64,000 bases of DNA from Saccharum officinarum (taxonomy: Eukaryota; Streptophyta; Magnoliopsida; Poales; Poaceae), in assembly GCA_020631735.1 (NCBI GenBank), contig CM036179.1:28573063-28637062 (forward strand), in the 5' to 3' direction. Below, in pieces: positions 36,400-47,679 of the stretch (positions within the stretch are counted from its first letter, which is position 1; each line of letters opens with the position of its first letter). A program made the position numbers and the translations under genes. Under the pieces are notes generated by a model. The model did no database searches. It saw nothing but the letters and a program-made list of their open reading frames with translations, and was not told where the DNA came from.

Positions 36400-37260
36400 T
36401 ACGACTCTTAATTCAAAACTTAAAGTTTTTTTTTGAAACTTTTGTAATATAAATGTTGATGGGTTTGTATTGTCGCTGATCAACAACTACCTTCACATCG
36501 ATATCAAATTGATCGATAGCAACCACCTCCACCTCCCCGACCTCCCACCCCACCACCTCCCCTCGAAATGAAAATAAAACAATTATTAAAATGCAAATTG
36601 TGAAAAGTATATCACTACCGGTTCAAAGAAAACCGGCAGTGATAATATAATCTACACAACCGGTTGGTTAAAACAACCAGCAGTGATGGCTCAAGTATCA
36701 CTGCCGGTTTGTAACACGAACCGGCAGTGATACATGAGCTATCACTGCCGGTTTGGCATAACCGGCAGTGATGTGATCAGCTCATCACTGCCGAGTTGGT
36801 TATGGCGGTTCAAAATCCGCCAGTGAAGGGGGGTTTTGAACCGCCAGTGATGTCCTTCTCTCCTGTAGTGTGGTGTAGTGTAAATATGTTCAGTAATTCT
36901 GTTGTACCAATGTAAACATACAATGGTTGCATGAGTTATTGCTAATACAATAATAACCTTGATGGATATTTGGTCAAGCAAGAATTATGATTGCTAATGA
37001 ACCGAGATCAACCAAATCGAGGCTATGACACCCTCACGACGATGTTCATAGTTCAATGTAATCCAATAACTGGTTGAACTCCATAAATGATAATATAAAT
37101 GTTTCTAATAATTAGCCTGTTGTGTTTCTATTGAAACTTTAGCATTAGAATGATACGTGCCTATGAATCCACCAGTGCCGGTAGATCTCAAGATTGATAA
37201 ATTCACCATAAGCGCTTAATTTATTTAACTAATCAGTCGTCATTAGGCTAAGGCCATGTG

Positions 37261-37268
37261 TATATATA
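37261..37268 (+). promoter_or_regulatory. Putative TATA box of EXPA-c, unit 2
   Basis: TATATATA is conserved with 13972-13979 and lies 157 bp before the EXPA-c ATG at 37425. Confidence 0.5.
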
Positions 37269-37424
37269 CCTACCTACCAGACCATCGCACAAATCATCAC
37301 AACAAAATCAATCTAGTAGACACACGACACTAGTAGTAGAACAAATAAACCATTTCTAGCAGTCAGCATCACAGCTCTAGTTTTGTGCAGTTTCCAGTCA
37401 TACAAACCCAAGCTAGCGATTGGT

Positions 37425-38744
37425 ATGGCTCCAGCTCGAGTTCTTGCAGTCCTGTCGCTCGCCGTCGCCTGCATGCTGACCATGGCCGCCGCTGATGACG
37501 CCACTACCAGCAGTCCGTCGTCTCCGGCGCCGACCATATGGCTCAAGGCGAATGCCACGTTCTACGGCGGCGGCGATGCCTCTGACACCATGGGTTTATT
37601 TCTTATTTTGCCAAGCAGCTAGCAAGGAAAAAGAAGAGAGAAAACTGTATAACCTGATGTGTCCATACATCCTTATGTGTCGCAGGAGGTGCGTGTGGGT
37701 ACGGGAACCTGTACTCGCAGGGCTACGGCACAAGAACGGCGGCGCTGAGCACAGCCCTCTTCAACGATGGTGCCTCGTGCGGGCAGTGCTATAAGATTGC
37801 GTGTGACCGCAAGAGGGCCAACCCGATGTTTTGCAAACCTGGAGTCACGGTGACCGTGACGGCCACCAACTTCTGCCCGCCAAACTACGAGCTTCCGGCA
37901 ACAACGGCGGCTGGTGCAACCCTCCTCGGCCGCACTTCGACATGGCGCAGCCAGCCTGGGAGAAGATCAGCGTCTACAGCGGCAGCATCATCCCCGTCAT
38001 GTACATAAGGTATATTTAATGAGTTTGCCGATTAATGTCTCATTCAGTTATCCTAGAACGATTGCCTAGAATGATTCCTAATTGGAATGGTTCACTAATT
38101 TGTATAACCATGACCAGTTGAAATGATTCCTAGGCCGTCCATTCCACCCTAACCGAGAGAGGCCTAAGTGAATATTATATATCCTACTCTTCTAACAAAA
38201 ACATAATGCATGTACAGTGGCGGATGCAGGACGAGAATCAAGGGGGGGCTAAAATAATGGAGATGTTGATTTGCATGAAGATTTAACGGTGATTTGATGT
38301 TTTTGCTACAGTGTTTTTAGTGGTAAATCAAGTCATTAGGGGGGACTGGAGCCCACCCAGCCCCCCCTTAAGATCCGCCGCTGTGCATGTAGTATTTATC
38401 CTAAGTAAAAATGCTTGCTTTGCAGGGTTCCATGTGTGAAGCGTGGTGGGGTGCGGTTCACGATCAACGGTCACAACTACTTCAATCTCGTGCTGGTGAC
38501 CAATGTTGTAGGTGCTGGCTCCATCAGGTCAATGGATGTCAAGACCTCCAACTCCAATAGCTGGATACCAATGGCGCGCAACTGGGGTGCGAACTGGCAC
38601 TCTCTTGCATATCTTACAGGGCAGATGCTCTCGTTTAGAGTGACTGACACTGATGGGCAAACTATTGAATTCACAAACCTGGTGCCACAAGGATGGAAGT
38701 GTGGCCAAACATTTGCATCCAAGTTACAGTTCAAGGGAGACTGA
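37425..38744 (+). pseudogene. Alpha-expansin EXPA-c, unit 2 copy, one frameshift
   Basis: The exons are 37425-37593, 37686-38009 and 38426-38744, with good GT..AG borders. Exon 3 is fully open and extends two codons past the usual end (QFKGD). Exon 2 is one base short (324 against an inferred ancestral 325). The missing T in GAGCTTCCGGCAAC shifts the frame before the Trp-Cys and HFD motifs. Other changes are Gly to Ile just before the WLKAN motif and Phe to Cys in the QGWKFGQ motif. Since the assembly shows single-base indel errors elsewhere, this one deletion could be a sequencing error; if corrected, the gene would encode about 270 residues. I call it a pseudogene with reservation. Confidence 0.75.
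38215..38383 (+). mobile_element. hAT MITE (169 bp) in EXPA-c intron 2 (unit 2)
   Basis: It starts CAGTGGCGGATGCAGG and ends, inverted, CAGCGGCGGATCTTAAG. It is flanked by TGCATGTA at 38207-38214 and 38384-38391. The unit 1 intron (near 14915-14935) has a single TGCATGTA and no insert, so this is a clean gain in unit 2. It is related to 32047-32216 in the opposite orientation. Confidence 0.92.
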
Positions 38745-39413
38745 GAGCTCCGTGCAGGATTCCCTGTGACTCGTGACCTGCGGGAGTAGAATTTCAAGAT
38801 AGTTTGAAGATGGACTTGTCGGAGTATGATTTGAAGACAGTCAATATGCATTCATGGAGTTGTACACTATGTGCATTATTACCTTTATATATAGATACTG
38901 ATTATATTCTTAGCAGCTATGGCTTGTACATATTATAGTTTGGAATTGTGTATATTCTTTTTTAATTTAAAATTATGTTGTTCACACAAAGATGTTCGTA
39001 CATTCTGTCAAGCTATCTATTCTGCTGGACTAATGTAAAGGAACCATGTGCATAATTATACACTAAATGCAATCATGATTGATATTCCAACACCAAAGAA
39101 CTAGCAAATTATTGTTGGTCTTCACAACTCAGATTCCGGCATAATATAATTCTGAAAAAACTATACAATAAGAAAATTAATGTAAGCTTTTCACTATTCT
39201 AATGGCCATTTATAATTAGAAACGCTATTAAAGTGAAATAATATACTTCAACACCTGGGGCTTAGGAAATTGGTAATTGTTTGAGTGTATATGCTATCCA
39301 TTTACTTGGCGATTTGAACACTTTCTTGTCACGTTGGCAAATTACAGATCGCTCTTGTTAAGGAAATGAATTTCCTTGTGCTCGATATGTACTTGGTAAA
39401 ATTTGCTTGAGGG
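38745..39413. other. Duplicated EXPA-c 3' flank, unit 2
   Basis: AT-rich sequence matching 15277-16003. It lacks about 60 bp near 39355 relative to unit 1. No gene is seen. Confidence 0.5.
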
Positions 39414-39836
39414 TGTCACACCGCAAAATTTTCAATTTTGGGTTGTGCATAGGAAACACTAAATAAAATAAATGTTTTAATGTTCGGATATAATTTCCTA
39501 AGTTTAGTTTATGATAGCATCAATTAGTTATAGAAAAAAAATGAAAAAAATGAGGATCTTTAAATTTTTCTAAACTAATTTGATGGGCTATTGTTTGATG
39601 TGATGTTTGCTTGTTAACTCTTGTGTATTGAGAGTGAACAAGGTCTTTAAAAATACGTTTAGTAGGTCGATCTTTCTTCTTCAGCATGCCTTTATCTTTT
39701 TCTATAATCAATATTCATTGTTTCTCATATCAAGTTTTCATCGGGAGCTTCCTAAAAATCTTCTCTTTTGTAACGCAAATTACTCCTTTCAGTTTTCGCC
39801 CATCAATCAATCTCTACAAACTTTTCGGGAATTTTT
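39414..39836 (+). mobile_element. LTR retrotransposon 5' end, running into assembly gap
   Basis: Homology with unit 1 stops at TGTCACACCGCAAAATTTTC. From here the sequence resembles the minus-strand start of the LTR at 13094 (shared GGGTTGTGCAT and AACACTAAATAAAATAAATG phrases) but is clearly diverged later. It is read as the start of a related LTR in the plus orientation, cut off by the run of N. Confidence 0.65.
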
Positions 39837-39936
39837 NNNNNNNNNNNNNNNNNNNNNNNNNNNNNNNNNNNNNNNNNNNNNNNNNNNNNNNNNNNNNNNN
39901 NNNNNNNNNNNNNNNNNNNNNNNNNNNNNNNNNNNN
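39837..39936. other. Assembly gap (100 N)
   Basis: Exactly 100 N bases, a conventional placeholder for a gap of unknown size between contigs. Frames that cross it have no meaning. Confidence 0.99.
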
Positions 39937-40299
39937 AATAGTACTATTCATCAGGTTCAATTTTTTGCAAAGTAAACAAGGCCCAAGTCAGGTGCTGCCT
40001 ACAGCACCGGACCTGTCCGGTTGCTTGGGATGGAAGCCCCGGACTGAGTTGTGTACAGCGGGCGGGCGCTGCAATGCCCCACCGTTCTTGCAGCTCGAGT
40101 TCAGGGATACCTTGTTCTTGTAGCTCGAGTTGGAGTTGGCCACAAGGCACCGGACCAAGCACTAGACTAGGCACAGTACTCCAACGATCAACAACGGCAT
40201 CCAACAACTAGCTGCGAAAGGGCAGTGAACACGTCCAGTGCATGCACAAAAAGTTGCAGCAGCTTCCAACGGCTAATTTCAACTTGGGGGCTATATATA

Positions 40300-41110
40300 C
40301 CCCCCTTGGCCGGCCATTTGAGGTGTGTGGGAGCTCAAAGAAGGCTTGTATGAGTTAAGGCTCATCTCTAGTAGCTCTAGACATCAAAGTGCTTAAAGAA
40401 TCACATAGTGATTAGCGTAGGTCCTTTGTAAAGTGCTTAGGTTAGTTAGACCACCGCTTATGCACTTACTCTATGTTTAGGCCTAGTGTTTAGTGAGGTT
40501 TGCATAGCTCTTATCACTCAGTGCTTGCGTGCACCATTATTGTACACCGGAGGGGCTTGTAGTCTTACGATACCACACCAACCACATTTGTGGTGTAGCC
40601 GCCACCGTGTACCAAATAGAATGATGCCCATGGCGGTTTGGCTAGAAGCTTGATAGTGAAGACGGCGGGGAGTGATCTGGGAGAGGCTATTCCAGAGACC
40701 CACTTATGTGTGGGGAAGGCCCGAGGCTATCCATGAAGTTACCTGACCAGGAGCTTGGCCCTTGTGAGGGCTCCAACGAGGACTAGGGGAAGCTTGCGCA
40801 CTTCTTGATAACTCGGTAAAAGTATCGATGTTGTCGAATGAGAGTTTGCTTCTCTATCACCCTTTACCTTTCGTATTTATATTGTACCTTGGTTGTGTGC
40901 CTTACCTTCCTAGCTTAGTTCAAAGGCTAGTTGATAGCAACACACCTAGCAAAACCTTAGTCTCACATCTAGATAGTTTATCTTTGCATAGGTTTTGCTT
41001 AGTTGAAAATAGAGGCCATAGTTAGAAATAGTTTTAAGTTGCCTAATGCACCCCCTCTTAGGTGTCATGGTCCTTAGAAGGAGGTTTCTTGTCCCTTAAC
41101 TAATATACTC
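40300..41110 (+). mobile_element. LTR-like sequence, possibly copia SIRE/Maximus type
   Basis: The stretch passes from a TATATATACC promoter-like run near 40291 through gene-free sequence to CACCCCCTCTTAGGTGTC near 41050. This resembles the LTR promoter and LTR-end region of grass copia elements of the SIRE/Maximus group as I remember them. No primer-binding site or gag frame is visible, so the call is weak. Confidence 0.3.
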
Positions 41111-41769
41111 ATGTATAATCCGTCTATGAGCCTCAACAATATAATCAACAGTTTCATAAACCATTATCACTTCTTGTTTACACGGTATCACAAGTTCAAG
41201 TTTCGATCAACCATGTGCCCCTGTGAGATCAAAGCCGGCCAGGGGCAGCACCCATGTTTAGGAGGTAAATCCACCCTTGTTGCCGTTCTACCATTGGTTG
41301 TAGCAACAGATTGCCTACCTTCTCTGGTTGTTGTCCTCCTCCATCTAGATCTATGTTGTCATGGTGGTGGCCAGGCTTGGCGTGAACTATCCCTGCGTCG
41401 CCAGGCCAAGTCACGCCTCGACCCGCCATGTAGAGGGTCTATTGTGAGCGGATATGGTCCCACCCTCTCACTGCTTTGCACCAAGAGGTCGTCGCCAACC
41501 CATGTCGTCTCTACCCTTGTTGACAGTAAAAATGTCACACTTTTACTTATCTAAAGTACTGTCAACAGACTTTGGAATTAAAAGGAAGTTGAGCATATCA
41601 TGAGCATATTTTATCAAATAACAAGTTCCGCATGTATATAGAGTACATCTTTGAGAACTTTGCTAAATGGAGAAAATGGAGCCAGTGGGCCCACACTAGG
41701 GGGACGGACACCACCCTAGTGGACCCGCTACCCCCTCAATCCACCCAAGAGCCAAGAAACCTATGATAT

Positions 41770-42535
41770 GTGAATACTTCAGGGGGGTTGTGTATCCCGT
41801 ATCCGATACGTACTAGACACGGATACGCCGTGGATACGCCATGGATACGTATCCGAGCCGTACTTGAATTTCTGGATACGTATTGACTTGGATACGAGTA
41901 TCTGACACGTCTAAGCTGAGTTGGATACTCCCGCACAGTCGTGCACCTCCCGATGCACTCCGTCTGACGAGTGGTGACTGGTTGTCGGCAACGCGGTAAC
42001 GCAGTCGAGCGGTGCCCTTCCCATCTCCTAGCCCCTGCAGCCCAGCTTCGCACGTGCATCTCTGGGTGGCTCGCCATCTAATCAGCAAGCGGATGGCGGC
42101 TACGATGCACAAAGCGGTCGACGGCGATGTAGGCGAGCGGCGCCCCTACCTGCTCCCGGTCCCTACAGCCTTGCTCCGCGACAGGCGTCTCTGGGCGGAT
42201 GGCCGTCCAACCAGCGAGCGGGCGGCGGCTCCTCGATTCCCATCTCTGGTCCTCTCCTCTAGTCTTCCTTGTCCTCACGGCTCAGTCAAATTATTTGATA
42301 TGTACTGTGGCCTTATTAATTAAGTAGTGCACTCAAATTATTTGTTATGTATCATGGTTGTGGTGTTATTTAAGGTGTTAAACACTATGTTTCACTGATA
42401 CTATTTTATTTCATATTTACATTATGTGTAGTTACTATTATTATTAAAAAATATCTGAGATGTATCCCCGTGTCACTGTTTTTTAGAGAATAGCGTATCC
42501 GCGTATCCGATACCCATATCCGTATCTAGGTAACC
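41770..42535. repeat. GTATCC-rich element remnant
   Basis: Phrases such as GTATCCGATACG and GGATACG recur in both orientations at 41785-41930, and again at 42495-42530, on either side of a GC-rich centre. Dense subterminal repeats of this sort mark several non-autonomous hAT-like elements in grasses, but I could not find exact ends or a TSD. The interior frames have no family. Confidence 0.35.
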
Positions 42536-43566
42536 TAGCAAGAAACACACTTTCAAGCACTATCAACCATTGGATCACATATATGTTTCCTCTGGACAGC
42601 TTATCAAGACCAAAGCACATGGATTGAAGGGCCCACACATAGCAAAGAATTGACGTATTCAGTGGCCCCACAGGGTGCAACCCCACTCAAGATGGTGCCA
42701 AGAGAGACCCTACCAGGGGGTGACCCCACCTGGCAAAGGGGAGTCGGCTGAGCCCACTAGTAGGTCAAGCGACCGCCTAGTTCTTCCATCGCCTCCGCCA
42801 GCTGCCATGCAACACGAACACATCTTGGGCACATCTCCATCGTGCACTCTATGGTGGTTTTATCTGATGGATGAGGTGAAGAGCACACAGATTCATGGTC
42901 CACCTCCAACCATTATCAATAGATATGATGGTCACACACCCCTCTCCGTTCATGACTCAATAGAAGACACAGACAAGAAGTAGTATCTTTCCCTTTTAAG
43001 TAAGATTATGCTTTATTCAATATAATATCTTTCTCTACTTTACTTAGTCATACTTTGCGTAGCATTTATCTTTGTGATAGTGTTGTTGTGGTGTAATGCC
43101 CAGAGTCCAAACGACTTATATCCACTCTGCACGCTAAGTGAACAACACCTACACCATCTCACATACGCTCTCATCCTCACTTCACTAAAAGGATTAACCT
43201 AGGGATGGTGGGATGAACTCTAGAAGCCTTATATGTTGGTCTAACCCACCTTTAACAACCAAGGTGGGATTAGACCCTTCATAATATCTCATTAATATGC
43301 ACATGGGCCACTATGGGCCAAATTCCAAATTAGGTCGGATGTGACATGTGGTCATCTTAGTCTATATAGTTGTATGCTTGCTAGATTGATGTCCAAGCCT
43401 CCGCTTGTACATTGAACACCACCTTAATAGGTGCTCTAGTTGATCTGTGTGTACACATATATAGTGTGAGCTATAGTGTACACATGTTGTTTATACTAAA
43501 TCTTACCTAGGTTGCTACTTGTCGTGCGGGTTGTTGTTGGTATTTCTTATGCTCAAGTAGAATATT

Positions 43567-46490
43567 CTGCAAGCACATAGAATACCATTATAGCATTTCA
43601 CCCAAGAGTATTCCAAGGTATCGTATTTATCCTCAGAGAAACAATGGTTAAAGAATGTGACAACTAACTATCATGTATCCACTAACCAATATACCAACTA
43701 AACTAGAGTGGGGGTAAGTGATATATATGATATGAGTGATGACACACATAGGAGAAGTTCCAAAGATAAATGAGTCATCTATTAAGCGAGGAGGACAACA
43801 AACGAGCAGAAGGTTTCCAAAGATATATCTCTACTTGCATGGTTCTAACTTAGCAAGTCAAGTTGTACCAAGCAAGAACAATGTTCATACACAATTGCGC
43901 TTTGGGTCACTAAGACACTTAGCAACAGAAAGGGATGAGAAGGGTGCTAAGACACCTAGCACAAGAAGGCTAGATAGGTCTGTCACCCCTACTAGCTACC
44001 ACAAACAAACCGTGGAGCAAGCCACAGACATAGGCAAGCATATAGTCCAGACACCATGTCTACACTATATCTCACTACTCTAATATGACGTCCAGTGAAA
44101 TTGATTAGAACACCGGGTTAGGGGCGATGAACCAGCACAAGAGTATACTGCCATTATCTTACTATCATACAACTATGACTATACTAACAACCAATACAAC
44201 ACAACTAGTCATATTGTAATAAAGTAAAGTACTAAGTCTAAGTAGAGAAGATAACTATATAAGATAACTCAAGTCTTACAAAGAAAGAAAGGAACACTAG
44301 AACCATACCATACCTCCTTGAAGACTAGAGCTGGAGACCCGAGACTCACTCTAACTCCTAACACTACTACTAGTACTACATCTTAAGAGAGGGTGGAGAG
44401 CTTCTTCCTCTTGTGGTGTGTCATAAGAGTGAGGGGGTACCCCTCTATTTATAGTGGAGGCGGAGTAGGGGATACTCCACCGCCATGTTAGCGATCCGTG
44501 TGATGTCTTCTCATCACCATTGGATCAAACCGACCTTGATCCATGGCTAGGATGCTCCATAAGTGTGTTACTTTGCATGTACTCATGCATAGAGGTGGTG
44601 GAGTGCTTGTGGGTCCAAGTGGAGGGTTGGCTGGCCTAGGTTGTAATAAGTCGGCCAACTCCCCTACTGCCATGTGGGACCCAATCCTTTGGAGTGAAAG
44701 CTGGCCCATTGATCAGGGCACTTGTGGTGGCCATGGGTGGGTCGACCGACCTACATGTGGGGTCGGCCGACCCCCTCCTTGACATGTGGGGCCTCCCCCT
44801 CTGGTGTGGGACCTTGTACATCATTTCCCTTGTGTGTCGAGGTGAGGTAATGAAGAAGTGAGGGTCGGCCGACCTATGGGAGGGGTTGGCTGACCTTCCC
44901 TCATTGGCATGTGGGCCCTCTTGTCTTCTAGGGTGCTTGGTCCACTATCATGGTGAAGTGTGGGAGGTGTTAAAGTGTTGTAACATTGATTTCCTTGCAA
45001 TGGTGAGTCATCGATCCGTGTGCCTTGATCATGAGCCATCCAAAGAAAGCACAAAGATGATCCAAGGGTCGAGAATCATTTTGGGGTCATGTCACACGGA
45101 TCATAGAGCTTGGGAAGGCTAGTAGGCCCAATGTAAGGGTCAGCCAACCCCACCTAGGGTCGCCTGACTGTTCACGGTAGTTATTGTTCATTTTAAACTG
45201 TCAATAAAACATGAAAAAGGGCATATATCAACCTCCAACATAGAATTAGGGTTTGAACTGACATAATTCCATAGGTTTTGATGAATCTGTGTTTCTACAG
45301 GGGTTTATCAGGAAAAGGAGGCAAGATATCAAGGACGTCGGGCTAAAAAGCATATTCTACCACGAAACCAATTTGAGAAGAATATAGAAGACACGAGAAG
45401 GCGACCCACCGAAGGGGGCCACCTGGCATAAGCCCAGGTTGGCCGACCCCACCCCAGGTCGGCCAACCTGGGGGTCCACCTGTCAGCCATGGTCTTCTAC
45501 GTCGGTTCCTCCACCGCCTTAGGGTTTGCATCTTCGTCGTTGATTGAAGTCGGTTTGATCCGAGGGCCATGGTTCATCCCACCGGCCTATATAAATAAGC
45601 CCTACTCCCCTCCTGGGAGAGAAGCCATTAAGCCAAGGAGCCAGAAGATCAGGAGGATCTCTTCTCCACCAGAGAATTAGATTAGCTACTCAAAGTTCTA
45701 GTATAGGCTAGCTAGCAAGGTTTTCGTAGAGTTCGGGCTCCTACTCAGGATTCTGGATTCATCGTCATCTGGAGGCTGGTATAGCCATTGTATCCCTCTT
45801 GTTATGACTTTATTCTATTTCAATATTATGTTTCTATTTATTATGTTCCTAGTATGCCCTAGTAGTATATTTGATATAGTCATGACTGATAATGCGTTTA
45901 TGCATAAGATCGCAAAGCGCTTAATTCAGTACTCGAGTGAGTTAAGTGGTCGACATTATGTAAGCCTGGTGCTTAGATATTGTTTGCCTATGGATGCACT
46001 CTATATGTCGGGTCATGTGGTAGATCACGGAAGTGACACTCCTGTCGAGTCCTTTGTAGTCCACTCTCTGTATGTAGAACAAGTACTGGTTGCGAAGGAA
46101 GTCTTGCTTTGTTCTTGATCTTCCTTAGTAATGTTCCTTATGCGTAGATGAAGACTCATTATGCTATACATGCTAGAGTGTATGAAAGACTTAGTAAATA
46201 AAAAACTACATAAGAATCTAATCTCTTAACTAATCTCCTGTCTAGTCTTACTAACTTATGAATTTCTATCTCTGGAATGTTATCAATATTTATACTTATC
46301 ATTTATCATTATTGGCTTACCCCTGTTTGAGTATGTGTTATGTGATTGATTCCATCATGAGTAATGTACATTTGTTCATCATCTCTAGCCAACCCCTTAG
46401 CTCCTCCTTGTGGAAAAAATATAAATAACGATACCTAGAATACTCCTGGTAAAATGTTACAATGGTATAATTATCCATGCGCTTGCAGAT
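43567..46490. repeat. 2.9-kb element with long diverged inverted ends
   Basis: The left end CTGCAAGC...GAATACCATTATAGCATTTC...GTATTCCAAGGTATCG (43567 to about 43645) is matched inverted at about 46411-46490. Further in, parallel features recur inverted: GGGGTAAG, and a CTATTTATAG-type promoter region near 44450 opposite CTATATAAATA near 45590. The core (44700-45480) has several GGTCGGCCGACC palindromes. No protein is seen. No convincing TSD is found, so the class is open. A second copy is at 59794-62716, within the repeated block. Confidence 0.5.
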
Positions 46491-47280
46491 TACTTTTCAT
46501 ATCTTTATATTCTTTCTAGTCACATGAAATGACAAGATAACTACTTAGTAGTAACACTAAGTAATGCCAACAAACATTTTTAGCTTCATTACCGGGGATG
46601 ACAACCTGGTACAAATAGCTAAGAGTGTAGGTAATTAGTAAGTAACTATCCAAAACAAGTGTCAAGTTAATAAATACCAACACTAACCCTGAGGAGTGGC
46701 CCCTAGCCCCACTTTGTTCCATTCAGCTTACACCTACATAGAAATACTCCATGAACATGTGGAACTAGTTATTGGATAAAATATGCTCATGCAATGCTCA
46801 TTTCCTTTTAATCCAAGGCATGTTGACGGTGTTTTGAGTATGTGAAATTATGACATTATCACCGTCAACAATTGTTCTGGTAGCTAGATAGCTAGTAGAT
46901 GGTGACAGCGCTATCTAGCCTTCATCATCCACCATGTGTTGTAGGCAAGTTATTAAAATGTAGGGCCACCCTTTTAGTTGCTTCGGGCAAGATTTTTGTC
47001 CTCTCTTTTGTCCCGTGCACACGTGATGTGGATTCAGTCAGCTTGATATATCTGTATACCCATAAGTTGTTGCATACCTGTTGAAGCCCAAACCCCAAAA
47101 CCCTAACCCTAAAGGAGCTCGTGAGAGAAGAGGAGATGGTCATCGAAGAAAGTGAGGAGGTCACCGTAATTAGAGCTGTCAAAGTTGCTCCCTGGGATTT
47201 GGATTTCTTACATAGGTTCATCCTCCTTCCTTCTTGTTCATCCCATTTTATTTCCTTTTCTAGATTACCTTGATTCTGAT

Positions 47281-47619
47281 TAGAGATGGCAATCCTACCG
47301 GCAGGTATTGCACTAGATGGATGTAGAGGTGGGTACATAATTCTACCAATGGGTGTGGGTACAAAAATTCTACACACGGATACACGTGTGGATATGTCGT
47401 TTCACTCGTTGCTGAAAATAGAAAGAATCTCATCTATTATAGTGATAATCTAACTTGTAGGTGCGGGTACCCACGGCTATCGTAGTCGACATGTGTGGGT
47501 ACAGGTACAAAATCTTACTCATGGATATGAGTGCAGGTGTGAAATCTTACCTGATAGGCAATTTTTTGCGAGTGGGTATTTTCTCCAGACACTCCTTACC
47601 CGATACTATACCATCTCTA
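47281..47619. mobile_element. hAT-like MITE remnant
   Basis: Ends TAGAGATGGCAATCC and, inverted, TAGAGATGGTATAGT, with internal GGGTACCC-type repeats like other grass hAT MITEs. I see no 8-bp duplication, so it is either old or wrongly bounded. It is repeated in the second block (63507-63845). Confidence 0.45.
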
Positions 47620-47679
47620 TCTCCAATAGTGGCTTAATTTCCTTTTTGCGATGCTCTAAATTTAAATCTATATAACAAA

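Larger units (their letters stand above)
31372..36870 (+). mobile_element. CACTA-2: En/Spm element with transposase remnants
   Basis: A 5499-bp element starting CACTACTACAG and ending, inverted, CACTACAGGAG. It is flanked by TGG at 31369-31371 and 36871-36873. Subterminal arrays of ATCACTGCCGGTT in both orientations lie at 31390-31640 and 36605-36850, typical of transposase-binding repeats. Inside are a broken TNP2-type transposase and a second gene with a Ulp1-like protease domain, the usual two-gene layout of plant CACTA elements. It sits inside the 3' terminal repeat of CACTA-1 and is absent from unit 1. Confidence 0.93.
26922..36880. mobile_element. CACTA-1 element, unit 2 copy, carrying nested CACTA-2
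   Basis: The left end begins CACTACACCACAGCCCTTAA after the TAA at 26919-26921. The right end is split: the terminal repeat runs to 31371, is interrupted by CACTA-2, and its last ten bases with GTGTAGTG close at 36880, followed by TAA. Without CACTA-2 and its duplication the element is about 4.46 kb. It keeps the GC-rich 27230-27790 block, which has no assignable protein, and about 1.2 kb of further sequence that the unit 1 copy lost. No transposase is seen. The 28000-30880 sequence is ordinary AT-rich filler without genes. Confidence 0.9.
22612..39413 (+). repeat. Tandem segmental duplication, unit 2 (expansin cluster)
   Basis: Second copy of the expansin cluster, in the same orientation and order as 1-16003. 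Unit-2-specific changes are the nested CACTA-2 (31372-36870), a hAT MITE inside it, a related hAT MITE in intron 2 of EXPA-c (38215-38383), a short deletion near 39355, and an LTR starting at 39414 that ends the recognisable homology. The EXPA-a copies differ by only a few bases, while the EXPA-c copies carry different inactivating changes. Confidence 0.9.

Noticed and set aside
39607..40123. Open frames that run through the N gap
   Set aside because: The N bases translate as unknown residues, so the frames are artefacts of the gap.
47094..47112. CCCTAACCCTAAA, telomere-like motif
   Set aside because: Only about two repeat units, inside ordinary sequence, and repeated only because the block is duplicated. 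It is not an internal telomere array.
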